From NCBI RefSeq assembly GCF_007005445.1, contig NZ_CP041387.1:558001-622000 (forward strand): a stretch of 64,000 nucleotides of DNA. The letters are read 5' to 3'. How positions within the stretch are numbered: the first letter of the stretch is position 1; every line of letters begins with the position of its first letter. The stretch is from Rhodopseudomonas palustris (GTDB lineage: Bacteria > Pseudomonadota > Alphaproteobacteria > Rhizobiales > Xanthobacteraceae). This document shows, one piece after another, positions 18,547-28,676 of the stretch. The notes below the pieces were generated by a model. It saw nothing but the letters and a program-made list of their open reading frames with translations. It searched no databases and was not told where the DNA came from. The translations under genes and the position numbers were made by a program.

Positions 18547-18580
18547 CGAGTCGAAAAGACTCGCCAATCCCGGGAATTGG
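18547..18580. other. Two small hairpins between dnaG and rpoD
   Basis: CGAGTC-GAAAA-GACTCG (18547-18563) is directly followed by CCAAT-N7-ATTGG (18564-18580). They lie about 30 bases after the dnaG stop, with an A-run after them, in a 259-base gap that must also hold the rpoD promoter. Termination or mRNA processing at this site is a guess. Confidence 0.35.
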
Positions 18581-18775
18581 CTGCAAAAACAGGGTTAGTA
18601 AGGGCTTAACGCCATTCCGGTAGAAGGCCTTCGGGCGACCAATTTGGGTGACCAGCGACGGGATCGTGTAGGGGTGGCGCAGGTGGGCGCCGCCCTTTGT
18701 GCGTCTCTCCCGATCAGGCAAGTTTTCATGGCGGCGCGGTGACGCCTCGTCCGTGAGCGCGTTCAGGAGCAGTGG

Positions 18776-20872
<2,097 letters not shown>

Positions 20873-20878
20873 GACAAA

Positions 20879-20971
20879 TGGCCGTCATGGCCGGGCTCGT
20901 CCCGGCCATCCACGTCTTTGGAGTTGCGACGTTTGAGAACGTGGATGCCCGGCACGAGGCCGGGCATCACC
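20879..20971. repeat. Dispersed palindromic repeat, family C, copy 1
   Basis: Left arm CCGTCATGGCCGGGCTCGTC then CCGGCCATCCACG; right arm CGTGGATGCCCGGCACGAGG then CCGGGCATCAC. Each arm is itself a hairpin and the two arms pair through CCACG/CGTGG. It immediately follows the rpoD stop and may shape the rpoD mRNA 3' end. Confidence 0.8.
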
Positions 20972-20988
20972 ATCGACACGAGGCGACG

Positions 20989-21222
20989 ATGTCGAAACCG
21001 GTCATCTTCACCGTGTCCGCCGTTTGGGACGCCGACGCAGGCGTCTGGAGCGGACATTGCGACGACATCCCGGCAGCGGCCGATGCGCCGACGCTCGACG
21101 CGTTGCTGGCCAAGATCGAAGCCATGACGCTGGACCTGTTGCCGGACAATCATCCCGGCGTCGATCCGGCGTCGGTGTTTTTGCAGATCACCGCTTTGCG
21201 TGAAGCGATCCCGGCGGCCTGA
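20989..21222 (+). CDS. DUF1902 (HicB-like) antitoxin
   Basis: A 77-residue protein with the HicB/DUF1902 partial RNase-H-like pattern: FTVSAVWDADAGVWSGHCDD (residues 7-26) then DIPAAADAPTLDALLAKIEA. DUF1902 proteins are paired with HicA and probably neutralise it. The start ATG at 20989 lies just after the family C repeat, and its stop codon overlaps the start of hicA (21222), so production is coupled. The usual operon order is hicA-hicB; here the antitoxin-like gene comes first. Confidence 0.75.
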   Translation: MSKPVIFTVSAVWDADAGVWSGHCDDIPAAADAPTLDALLAKIEAMTLDLLPDNHPGVDPASVFLQITALREAIPAA

Positions 21223-21419
21223 TGGCGCCGCAGTTTGACCGCGAATTGAGAGACCTGCTGCGGGCAGCCGGCTGCACGCTGGTTCGCCAGGGCAAGGGAA
21301 GCCACGAGATCTGGCACAGCCCGCTCACGGATCGCAACTTCGCCGTTCCGGTCGGCATTCCGAGCCGTCACACCGCGAACGCCATCCTGCGTCAGGCCGG
21401 GTTGCCGAAAGCCTTTTGA
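21222..21419 (+). CDS. hicA: HicA-type mRNA interferase toxin
   Basis: The 65-residue protein is a HicA double-stranded-RNA-binding-fold toxin: FDRELRDLLRAAGCTLVRQ, the catalytic motif GKGSHEIWHSP with the essential His, and the strand FAVPVGIPSRHTANAILRQAG. HicA cleaves mRNA and slows growth unless bound by its antitoxin. It overlaps the DUF1902 gene by one base and is followed by a 106-base gap before the convergent higA gene. Confidence 0.82.
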   Translation: MAPQFDRELRDLLRAAGCTLVRQGKGSHEIWHSPLTDRNFAVPVGIPSRHTANAILRQAGLPKAF

Positions 21420-21525
21420 ACGGCGAGAGCAGATGCGTAAGCGCCGTAGGGGGGAGGCGCAGCCGTAACCCACCATCTGCACAAGTAGCGTAGGGTGCCT
21501 TCGGCTTATGTGTCCTACGGGGCTG

Positions 21526-21849
21526 CTATTCCGCCGCGCCCGCGTAGCGCGCAATCTTGATATCGCCGGCGCGCTTGCGCGCCTCGGCGATATCAAAGCT
21601 GTTCTGCATGCGCATCAGAGTGTCCATCGACACGCCGAACGCCTTTTCGATGCGGAGCGCCATCTCGGACGACAGCGAGGCGCGCTCGTTCAGAACCGCG
21701 GACAGCGCCGGCCGGGTGACGCCCAAGACCTTCGCGGCTTCGGTGACGGACAGCCGGAGCGGTTCGATGATCTCGTGCTTCACGAAGCTGCCGGGGTGTG
21801 CCGGGCTTTTCATGCGCAGGTCGGTCTTTGTTCGCGTCGTCGGTCTCAT
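21526..21849 (-). CDS. higA: HigA-family antitoxin
   Basis: The 107-residue protein has an Xre-type helix-turn-helix of the HigA/VapI family: HPGSFVKHEIIEPLRLSVTE, then AAKVLGVTRPALSAVLNERA (recognition helix) and MALRIEKAFGVSMDTLMRMQ, ending FDIAEARKRAGDIKI. It would bind the HigB toxin and repress the operon. I chose the ATG at 21849; a start at MKSPAHPGSF (21813) is also possible. It lies 9 bases after the toxin gene on the same strand. Confidence 0.85.
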   Translation of the reverse strand: MRPTTRTKTDLRMKSPAHPGSFVKHEIIEPLRLSVTEAAKVLGVTRPALSAVLNERASLSSEMALRIEKAFGVSMDTLMRMQNSFDIAEARKRAGDIKIARYAGAAE

Positions 21850-21858
21850 CAAAGCGTC

Positions 21859-22128
21859 CTAATGGTAGTCCTCGTAGTCGAGATCGATGATCTCGATCCC
21901 ATCCTTGTCGATCTGGAAGGTTAGCCGCCAGTTCTTGGTGACGAACAGACTCCATGTCCCCTTGCGATCCCCGGTCAGCCTGTGCGCCTTCCAGCTCGGG
22001 ACTGTTCGGAGTTCGTCCTCCCGCTCCATGGCCTGCAGAAAAGAAATCATACGGAAGCTTGTCCGCGATGGCCGCTTGAATCCAGCCGGCGTGATCCGGC
22101 GGCGATCGATGATCGACACGATCGGCAC
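21859..22128 (-). CDS. higB: HigB/RelE-type toxin with a short N-terminus
   Basis: The 89-residue frame has the HigB core at its C-terminal half: SWKAHRLTGDRKGTWSLFVT, KNWRLTFQI and IIDLDYEDYH, with the conserved Arg and Trp of ribosome-dependent mRNA interferases. The first 15 residues do not show the usual SFRxKxLxxFF start, and the only start, a GTG at 22128, follows directly on an in-frame stop and has no SD. The N-terminus may have been lost by a small deletion or frameshift, so activity is uncertain. It is the upstream gene of a standard higBA order. Confidence 0.7.
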   Translation of the reverse strand: MPIVSIIDRRRITPAGFKRPSRTSFRMISFLQAMEREDELRTVPSWKAHRLTGDRKGTWSLFVTKNWRLTFQIDKDGIEIIDLDYEDYH

Positions 22129-22232
22129 TCAGCGTGAACCATTAGTGAAGCATTCAGATCTGAATTGTATGTGGTTTATCAGGCGCAGCCGCGTTCGGCG
22201 GTCGCTCGGAACGGCGGCTTGTTTCGGCGGAG

Positions 22233-24011
22233 ATGACACCAAGCCCGATGCGCTTTCTCTGGAATCAGATTGCCACCAGCCTCAAGACGCGGTTTCTGGT
22301 CGTCACCGTCTGCGTGTTCGGGCTGGTCGCCGTGCCGGCCTATGTGGCGTTCGAATTCCTGACCCGGAAGACCGTGGTGGCGCTCGGCACGTTGTTCGCC
22401 GAGAAGCAGGTGCTGTTCGACCGCTACCGCGGCCTCGAGGCGCTGATCCGGGAGGTCTCGCTGGCCGAGACGGTCGCCCGGTCGCCGGCGGTGCGCGACT
22501 GGGCCCGCGACGAGGCCGATCCCGACAAGGCCAAGCGCGGGCTGGCCGAGCTCGAGCACTACCGGCTGTCGTTTCACGACAAGAGCTATTTCTTCGTCGT
22601 CGACCAGTCCGGCAATTATTACTTCAACGATGCCCAGAACAGCCACGACGGCAGCCAGCTGCGCTATCAGGTGAGGCGCGATAATCCGCGCGACGGCTGG
22701 TATTTCAAGACGATCGCGGCCGGTCAGGGCTGCCAGCTCAATGTCGATCGCGACGACAACCTCGCCGTCACCAAGGTCTGGATCAACTGCGTCATCAGCG
22801 AGCAGGGCCGGATTCTCGGCGTGATCGGCACCGGCGTCGACCTCAGCGAATTCATCCGCGAGGTGGTGGCGCTGCCGCAGACCGGCGTCACCAGCATGTT
22901 CGTCGATCGTGCCGGCGCCATCCAGGCGCATCGCGATCCGGGGATGGTCGATTTCCACAGCCTCACCAAGGACACCAAGACCAAGAAGACGATCTTCCAG
23001 CAGGTCGACAGTCCCGCCGACGCCGCTGAACTCGCCGCGATGATGCAGCGCGTCTCCGCCGGTCCCGCGGCGGTGGAATCGCGCTTCATGAACATCGGGG
23101 GGCGCGAGGTCCTGGTCGGCGTCGGCTATCTCGACCAACTCGGCTGGTTCAACGTGACGCTGATGGACATCGACGCCATCATCGATCGCCGCTTGTTCAC
23201 CCCGATCGCGCTGTTGCTGATCGTGATGATGACGGCGGCGGTCGCGCTCGTCACCATCCTGTTCCGTCGGGTGGTGCTCGATCGGCTCGCCACCGTCGAG
23301 GCCGCCGCGCGGCGGGTCGAAGACGGCGACTTCGACAATATCGTCGTCGACCAGGGCAGGGACGAGATCGGCCGACTGTCGCGCACCTTGTCGGGCATGG
23401 CGCTCGCCGTGCGCGACCACACCCGTGTGCTCGAGGATCTGGTCGATGAGCGAACCGAGAAGCTGCGGCGTCTCGCCAATGTCGATCTCTTGACCGGGAT
23501 CCCCAACCGGCGCGGGTTCACCCAGGTGTTCGAGCAATGGCTGGCGCAGTCGCCGTTGGCGCCGCGGTCGGGCGGGCTGCTGCTGATCGATCTCGACAAC
23601 TTCAAGGACGTCAATGACGTGTTCGGCCATCTGGCCGGCGATCGCCTGCTGTGCGAAACCGCGCGGCGGCTGACGCCGCTGCTTACCGAGCGGGACACCT
23701 GCGCGCGCTGGGGCGGCGACGAGTTCGTGGTGCTGGTCGAGGATCGCGATGCGGACGGCCTGCGAGAGCTGTGCGCCCGCATGGTCGACGCGATGAACGC
23801 CGCGCCGATCCGCTCCGACGATGGGCAGGACATCACGCTGACGGTCTCGATCGGCGCCTGCCGGGTGGGCTCGGGCAGCTCGATCGACGCCGCTTTTGCG
23901 GAGGCCGATGCGGCGCTCTACGCCGCCAAGCGCGCCGGCCGCGATCGGTTCGTGCTGTTCGACGCTGGCGCCGGGTCAGCGCTCGGCGAAGTGGTGACGG
24001 CGCAGGCCTGA
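22233..24011 (+). CDS. Membrane diguanylate cyclase (Cache-HAMP-GGDEF)
   Basis: The 592-residue protein has an N-terminal transmembrane helix (residues about 15-40), a periplasmic Cache-type sensor region (about 45-320, with YFFVVDQSGNYYFND), a second transmembrane helix (PIALLLIVMMTAAVALVTIL, about 325-345), a HAMP domain (about 346-400) and a C-terminal GGDEF domain with RWGGDEFVVLVE (about 491-502). No RxxD inhibitory site is seen just before GGDEF (ERDTCARW). No EAL domain follows. It should make cyclic di-GMP in response to an external ligand. Start codons at 22233 and 22248 are both possible. Confidence 0.87.
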   Translation: MTPSPMRFLWNQIATSLKTRFLVVTVCVFGLVAVPAYVAFEFLTRKTVVALGTLFAEKQVLFDRYRGLEALIREVSLAETVARSPAVRDWARDEADPDKAKRGLAELEHYRLSFHDKSYFFVVDQSGNYYFNDAQNSHDGSQLRYQVRRDNPRDGWYFKTIAAGQGCQLNVDRDDNLAVTKVWINCVISEQGRILGVIGTGVDLSEFIREVVALPQTGVTSMFVDRAGAIQAHRDPGMVDFHSLTKDTKTKKTIFQQVDSPADAAELAAMMQRVSAGPAAVESRFMNIGGREVLVGVGYLDQLGWFNVTLMDIDAIIDRRLFTPIALLLIVMMTAAVALVTILFRRVVLDRLATVEAAARRVEDGDFDNIVVDQGRDEIGRLSRTLSGMALAVRDHTRVLEDLVDERTEKLRRLANVDLLTGIPNRRGFTQVFEQWLAQSPLAPRSGGLLLIDLDNFKDVNDVFGHLAGDRLLCETARRLTPLLTERDTCARWGGDEFVVLVEDRDADGLRELCARMVDAMNAAPIRSDDGQDITLTVSIGACRVGSGSSIDAAFAEADAALYAAKRAGRDRFVLFDAGAGSALGEVVTAQA

Positions 24012-24075
24012 GACGGCGTGCGCCTCAGAGCCCGACCGGAAAAGCGCGCAGTGAAATCAAGCACTTTCGTCCAAG

Positions 24076-24167
24076 CCGTCATGCCCGGCCTCGTGCCGGG
24101 CATCCACGCCTTGCAGCGAACGCAGCAAGAAAGGCGTGGATGGCCGGGACAAGCCCGGCCATGACGA
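24076..24167. repeat. Dispersed palindromic repeat, family C, copy 2 (arms swapped)
   Basis: Left arm CCGTCATGCCCGGCCTCGTG then CCGGGCATCCACGCC; right arm GGCGTGGATGGCCGGGACAA then GCCCGGCCATGACG. Compared with the copy at 20879 the two arm types are exchanged, which is what the same element inverted would look like. It lies between convergent genes. Confidence 0.8.
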
Positions 24168-24261
24168 AACTCATCGTTAATTGAATGGCTTATCAAAGCC
24201 TTTCAATTGGCTGCCCGCATTTCCGGTCAGGCTCTCAACAAGACGCTCGCGCCGTGGCTTG

Positions 24262-25113
24262 TTACTTCCCCTCGACGAACGCTCGGAAGCGGTCGGCCCA
24301 GGCCGGGTGCCAGCGCGACAGCGCGGGGCGGTTGTCGATGATGTCGCCGGCGGCCCAGGCGATGCGGCGTTCGTCGAGGCTGCGGGGGACGTCGTTGTCC
24401 GGGCAGAGGATGTAGAAGTCACCGTCCTCGAGCCGCGCCAGCATGAAGTCGACGGTCTGCTCGGCGGTCCAGGCGCCGGCCGGCTTCTCGCTCCGGCCGC
24501 GCGCGGTCAGCGCGGTGAAGACGAAACCGGGGATGAGCAGATGCGCCGTCACTGCGCAGCCCTCGGTGGTGCGCAGCTCATGCGCCAGCGCTTCGGTGTA
24601 GGCCTTCACGCCGGCCTTCGAGACATTGTAGGCCGGATTGCCCGGCGGCGTGGTGATGCCCTGCTTGGAGCCGGTGTTGATGATCCGGCCGGGCTTGCCG
24701 CGCGCGATCATGTCCGGCGCGAAGATTTGCGAGCCGTGGATCACGCCCCACAGATTGACGGCCAGGATGCGCTCATAGGCCTCGCGCGGGCCGAGCGCGG
24801 TGCTCGGCGGCTCGATGCCGGCATTGTTCATTACCACGTCGACGCCGCCGAACCGCGCGGTGACGGCGGCGCGCAGCGCCTCGAGCTGGTCGGGGTCGGA
24901 AACGTCGGTATCCTTGGACAGCACGTCATCGGCGCCGCCGCCTGCGACATGCGCCAGCAGCTCGCCGGCGCGGGCGAGATGATCGGCGTTCAGATCCGCG
25001 ATCGCCACCTTCATGCCGGCCTGCAGAAACCGCTTGGCGGCCGCAAAGCCGATGCCCGATGCGCCGCCAGTGACCACGGCGACCTGATCCTTGGCGATAG
25101 CGGGATGCGGCAT
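24262..25113 (-). CDS. Short-chain dehydrogenase/reductase (SDR)
   Basis: A 283-residue classical SDR. It has the NAD(P) motif VVTGGASGIGFAAAKRF (residues about 13-29), DVVMNNAGIEPP (NNAG motif), the catalytic Tyr-x3-Lys in PAYNVSKAGVKAYTEAL, and INTGSKQG carrying the Ser. An Asp after beta-2 (IADLNADH) suggests NAD preference. The C-terminal part (after LTARGRSEKPAGAW) is longer than usual and close to SDRs annotated in steroid or unknown oxidations. Substrate unknown. The ATG at 25113 starts MPHPAIAKDQVAV; the frame stays open far upstream but is not coding. Confidence 0.82.
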   Translation of the reverse strand: MPHPAIAKDQVAVVTGGASGIGFAAAKRFLQAGMKVAIADLNADHLARAGELLAHVAGGGADDVLSKDTDVSDPDQLEALRAAVTARFGGVDVVMNNAGIEPPSTALGPREAYERILAVNLWGVIHGSQIFAPDMIARGKPGRIINTGSKQGITTPPGNPAYNVSKAGVKAYTEALAHELRTTEGCAVTAHLLIPGFVFTALTARGRSEKPAGAWTAEQTVDFMLARLEDGDFYILCPDNDVPRSLDERRIAWAAGDIIDNRPALSRWHPAWADRFRAFVEGK

Positions 25114-25197
25114 GGCGGTCTCCTCGACGCGGATGGCGATGCCCGGGAGATAGGCGCAGGGGCCGAGGACGCAAGCCGAGGAGACAGGCGGACTTTC

Positions 25198-25284
25198 ATC
25201 GTCAATGCGAGCGCAGCCAAGCCATCCAGCGGTGCCGTGCACCTGGCTTTGGATTGCTTCGTCGCTGCGCGCCTCGCAATGACG
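25198..25284. repeat. Dispersed palindromic repeat, family B, copy 2
   Basis: Opens ATCGTCAATGCGAGCGCAG with AAGCCATCCAG, then TGGATTGCTTCGTCGC, closing GCCTCGCAATGACGG. It matches the element at 11463-11546 in plan. It lies between the ketoacyl synthase stop and the SDR start. Confidence 0.75.
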
Positions 25285-25307
25285 GGGGAGAGCGCGAGGT
25301 GAGATCG

Positions 25308-26423
25308 TTACCGCTTCTGCACGAACACCGTGCCGGCCGAGTAGCCGGCGCCGAACGAGCAGATCAGGCCGAGGTCGCCGGACGCCATGCCGTCCTGATG
25401 CTTGTGGAAGGCGATGATCGAGCCGGCCGACGAGGTGTTGGCGTAGTCGTCGAGAATGATGACATTCTCGTCGCGCGTCGGATCGCGGCCCAGCACCTTG
25501 CGGCCGATGATCTCGTTCATGTTGATGTTGGCCTGGTGCAGCCACATCCGCTTCAGGCTGTGCGGATCGATGCCGATCTCGCGGGCGTGCTCGATGATCA
25601 TCTCCGAGACCAGCGGCACCACTTCCTTGAACACCTTGCGGCCCTGCTGCACGAACAGCTTGTCGACATTGTCGCGGCCTTCCGGCCAGGCGCGGTTGAG
25701 GAAGCCGGCGTTGTTGCGGATGTTGTTGGAGAACTGCGTCTTCAGCCTGGTACCGAGGATCGACCAGCCACCTTGCGCATCGTCGGCGCGCTCGACGATC
25801 GCCGCGGTGGCGACGTCGCCGAAGATGAAGTGACTGTCGCGGTCGCGGAAGTTGAGATGGCCGGAGCAGATCTCCGGATTGACCATCAGCACCGCATCGA
25901 CCGAGCCGCCGCCGACGAAATCCGCCGCGGTCTTCAGCCCGAAGGTTGCCGACGAGCAGGCGACGTTCATGTCGAACGCGAAGCCGCCAAGGCCCAGCGC
26001 GTTCTGCACCTCGATCGCCATCGCCGGATAAGCGCGCTGCATGTTGGAGCAGGCGCACAGCACCGCGCCGATGCGCTCGCGCGGCTTGCCCCAGCGTTCG
26101 ATCGCCTGTTCGGCCGCGGTCACCGCCATCTCGGCGAGAATCGACAATTCGTCGTTGGAGCGCTCCGGAATGATCGGGCGCATCACGTCCGGATCGACGA
26201 TGCCGGGCTTGGCCACCACGTAGCGCGACTTGATGCCCGAAGCCTTCTCGATGAATTCGGACGACGACGGCTGCAGCGGCTCGATTTCGCCGGCTTCGAT
26301 CCGCGCTTTGTTCGCCGCGTTGAAGTTCGCCACATAGGTGTTGAACGCCTCCACCAGCTCGGCATTGGAAACGCTGTCGGGCGGAGTGTAGAGGCCGGTC
26401 GCGGCAATGACGGCAGGGCGCAC
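25308..26423 (-). CDS. 3-oxoacyl-ACP synthase III-like (KAS III) protein
   Basis: The 371-residue protein has the KAS III triad: Cys in MNVACSSATFGL, His in LHQANINMNEIIG and Asn in DDYANTSSAGSI. It is longer than typical FabH (about 320 residues), with an extra N-terminal stretch (SNAELVEAFNTYVANFNAAN) like the FabH-related synthases that extend unusual acyl chains. The start is a GTG at 26423 with a GGAG SD about 7 bases upstream; the long open frame beyond it is low-complexity noise. It precedes the SDR gene on the same strand, separated by a family B repeat, so a shared pathway is possible but unproven. Confidence 0.78.
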   Translation of the reverse strand: MRPAVIAATGLYTPPDSVSNAELVEAFNTYVANFNAANKARIEAGEIEPLQPSSSEFIEKASGIKSRYVVAKPGIVDPDVMRPIIPERSNDELSILAEMAVTAAEQAIERWGKPRERIGAVLCACSNMQRAYPAMAIEVQNALGLGGFAFDMNVACSSATFGLKTAADFVGGGSVDAVLMVNPEICSGHLNFRDRDSHFIFGDVATAAIVERADDAQGGWSILGTRLKTQFSNNIRNNAGFLNRAWPEGRDNVDKLFVQQGRKVFKEVVPLVSEMIIEHAREIGIDPHSLKRMWLHQANINMNEIIGRKVLGRDPTRDENVIILDDYANTSSAGSIIAFHKHQDGMASGDLGLICSFGAGYSAGTVFVQKR

Positions 26424-26714
26424 GGAAAGCTCCAGGCTCAGTGGCTGAGTGAGAGGACCGCCGGCCAAGCGATCCGCCGCGCCCTGCCGGTATCCGACGC
26501 CGTTTCGGCCGCGTCTGCTTTGACGCCGGACAAAAGGCGGAACGCGGCCACATCGTCCGTTGGTCGGGAGCGGGGAGGCCGGCGGGCGGGGCGCGCGGGC
26601 ATCTCGGCCGGCACGGGCGAAAGCGGTATGAAACGCCGCGCGGCGAAACACAAGCGCGATCGCAAAAGGTGTGGCGGCCGGCGCAGATCGGGGCCAAATT
26701 CCGCGCCGAGGATC

Positions 26715-27062
26715 ATGGTCATGGACGCACCCCACGGACATCTGCTGCACCCGCTGCCGCCCGCCGGCCCTGACGAAGTGCTGGACACCCTGCTGGCGCG
26801 CGGCGGCATCCGCGTCGAGCGTATCGTCTCGTTCGGCCAGTCGAGCCCGGACGGATTCTGGTATGATCAGAACGAGGATGAATTCGTCGTGCTGCTGTCG
26901 GGCTCTGCCGTGCTGCGGTTCGAAGACGGCGACCGCAGCCTCGACCTCACTCCCGGCACCTGGGTCGACATCCCGGCGCACTGCCGCCACCGCGTCGAAG
27001 CCACCGCGACCGATCAGCCGAGCGTGTGGCTGACGATGTTCTGGCCGGCGGCGGCGAAGTAA
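26715..27062 (+). CDS. Small cupin-domain protein
   Basis: A 115-residue single-domain cupin. It shows GFWYDQNEDEFVVLLSGSAVL (with a Glu-rich first motif), LDLTPGTWVDIPAHCRHRVEA (second motif with His), and ends in a Trp-rich strand WLTMFW. The Glu/Asp-rich first motif lacks the two His of the classical HxH form. The ATG at 26715 has a GAGG SD. Role unknown. Upstream 26424-26714 is non-coding with no clear promoter. Confidence 0.72.
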   Translation: MVMDAPHGHLLHPLPPAGPDEVLDTLLARGGIRVERIVSFGQSSPDGFWYDQNEDEFVVLLSGSAVLRFEDGDRSLDLTPGTWVDIPAHCRHRVEATATDQPSVWLTMFWPAAAK

Positions 27063-27297
27063 CCTGCTTCCGCGATGGCGCTTGGGGCGTGCACCGCCGA
27101 CCACGAACCACCACCCCGATCGTCGGCATCGTTCGCGTGATAGGCGCCGAGGCAAGGCCGGCGACGAGGTGACTTGCGTCCGCGGCAATCACGGCCGAGG
27201 CGTGATTTTGGTGACCTTCGTGTCTTGTTCCCCGCGGAACGATCGCTCTCGCACCCGATTACTCAGCGGGGCGTTCAGAACAGCATGGAGAGCAATC

Positions 27298-27861
27298 ATG
27301 GCAGGCCAACTCGATGGCAAGCGCGTCGCTATTCTCGCCACCAACGGTTTCGAACAGTCGGAACTCGAAACCCCGCGCGACAAGCTGAAGGCGGCCGGCG
27401 CGCAGGTCGATATCGTGTCGCCGGAGCAGGGCGAGATCAAAGGCTGGGATCTGAAGGATTGGGGCCGGCCGGTGAAGGTCGACAAGCAACTCGGCTCGGT
27501 GAAGGCCGACGACTACGACGCGATCGTGCTGCCGGGCGGGCAGATCAATCCGGATCTGCTGCGCGTCGATCGGAACGCGCTGAAGCTGATCAAGGCGTTC
27601 TACGACGCCGGCAAGCCGGTGGCGGCGGTGTGCCACGCGCCGTGGCTGCTGATTGAAACCGGCATCGCCAAGGGCAAGCGGATGACGTCGTATCACTCGA
27701 TCAAGCAGGACGTGATCAACGCCGGCGCGCAGTGGGAGGATTCCGCCGTCGTCACCGACAACGGCCTGATCACCTCGCGAAATCCGGGCGACCTCGAGGC
27801 GTTCTCCGCCAAGATCGTGGAGGAGATCCGCGAGGGCAAGCATCAGCGCCGCGCGGCCTGA
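27298..27861 (+). CDS. PfpI/DJ-1 superfamily protein (YhbO-like)
   Basis: The 187-residue protein matches PfpI: RVAILATNGFEQSELETPRD (residues about 9-28, with the conserved Glu), DYDAIVLPGGQINPDLLR, the nucleophile elbow AAVCHAPWLLIE (Cys-His pair), RMTSYHSIKQDVINAGA and the final DLEAFSAKIVEEI. Family members are described as deglycases or stress proteins; the exact activity is debated. ATG at 27298 with GGAG SD. An intrinsic terminator follows at 27942-27971. Confidence 0.87.
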   Translation: MAGQLDGKRVAILATNGFEQSELETPRDKLKAAGAQVDIVSPEQGEIKGWDLKDWGRPVKVDKQLGSVKADDYDAIVLPGGQINPDLLRVDRNALKLIKAFYDAGKPVAAVCHAPWLLIETGIAKGKRMTSYHSIKQDVINAGAQWEDSAVVTDNGLITSRNPGDLEAFSAKIVEEIREGKHQRRAA

Positions 27862-27941
27862 GCCGCAGGCGCGGGTCGCGCGGCGGCCTCAGCCGCCGTT
27901 TCGCCATTGTGATCCGCGACAGTTTCAGGATGCGAACAACG

Positions 27942-27971
27942 ACCGCGCCGGTGGTTCACCGGCGCGGTTTT
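27942..27971 (+). terminator. Intrinsic terminator after the pfpI-like gene
   Basis: A perfect 12-bp stem (ACCGCGCCGGTG / CACCGGCGCGGT) with a 3-base loop is followed by a short T run (TTTT). It lies 80 bases after the stop codon. Confidence 0.75.
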
Positions 27972-28048
27972 GATGCGAGAGGAGCCGCGATGGTGCGGAC
28001 GATGCGTGTGAAGTGCAGCGGCGCCGGATGTCGCCGCGGGGCGCACAC

Positions 28049-28420
28049 TCAGATGTTGCGCCGCCGCCGCATCGGCCGGGCGCTGTGGTCGGCGCGCACC
28101 GGGATCGGCTCGGCGCCGGAGATCAGCTCGATCGGCAGCGCCAGCTTTTTGCCGCCGTTGTCGCCGCCGCGCAGATCGGTGCCCATCGCCATGATGGCCG
28201 AGCCCATCGCGGCCGAGCCGAAAGTGACGACGAAGCCGAACAGCAGCAGGCCGAGCGCGGTGCCGGGCGAGTCGTCGGCGAAGATCAGGTCGCGCAGATG
28301 GCCGGGATTGAGATACAGCAGCCCGCCGAGCAGCAGTGCGGCGATCATCACGCCGATTGCCAGATTGATCGCCAGCAGGCGAAACAGCGGTTGGCCCAGC
28401 AAGGCACTCCGGCGCGGCAT
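28049..28420 (-). CDS. Small membrane protein with two hydrophobic helices
   Basis: The 123-residue product (MPRRSALLGQPLFRLLAINL start) has two transmembrane segments (about residues 12-35 and 52-77, the second GTALGLLLFGFVVTFGSAAM) and a basic C-terminus ending ARPMRRRRNI. The ATG at 28420 has a GAAGGG-type SD; the frame upstream is arginine-rich and unlikely to be translated. I do not recognise the family. Confidence 0.6.
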   Translation of the reverse strand: MPRRSALLGQPLFRLLAINLAIGVMIAALLLGGLLYLNPGHLRDLIFADDSPGTALGLLLFGFVVTFGSAAMGSAIMAMGTDLRGGDNGGKKLALPIELISGAEPIPVRADHSARPMRRRRNI

Positions 28421-28583
28421 GGTGTCGATCCCTTCAGTGGCGATATCCCGCCGGCGTCGCCTGCGGGCTTGGATTCGAAGCCGAAAGATACCCCAAGATA
28501 TGACGCTGTTGAGCCCGCCTCGCAACCGCAAGCACGAAATGGTAGATTCGCGCGATTGTCATAGCAATACGCGTCAATACGCA

Positions 28584-28623
28584 TTCGGTTTCGGTTTCGG
28601 TTTCGGTTTCGGTTTCGGTTTCG
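28584..28623. repeat. Hexanucleotide tandem repeat (TTCGGT)
   Basis: Six perfect TTCGGT units run from 28584 to 28619, followed by a partial TTCG. The tract ends 53 bases before the start of the lytic transglycosylase gene and lies in its presumed promoter or leader. Copy-number change would alter promoter spacing but not a reading frame. Confidence 0.95.
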
Positions 28624-28676
28624 CTGCTCGCCCGTTCCTGCTTCCCTTATTTGCTCTGTGAGGAGACACGATTCAG

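Noticed and set aside
25308..27188. Long minus-strand frame extending the ketoacyl synthase to 626 residues
   Set aside because: The added N-terminal part is Arg/Pro-rich, overlaps a cupin gene on the other strand and lacks an SD; the GTG at 26423 has one.
28049..28531. Longer start for the small membrane protein
   Set aside because: The extra N-terminus is a run of Arg and the internal ATG has a better SD.
28584..28623. Possible CRISPR array
   Set aside because: The units are six bases without spacers; it is a simple tandem repeat. No CRISPR-like array or cas gene was seen anywhere in the window.
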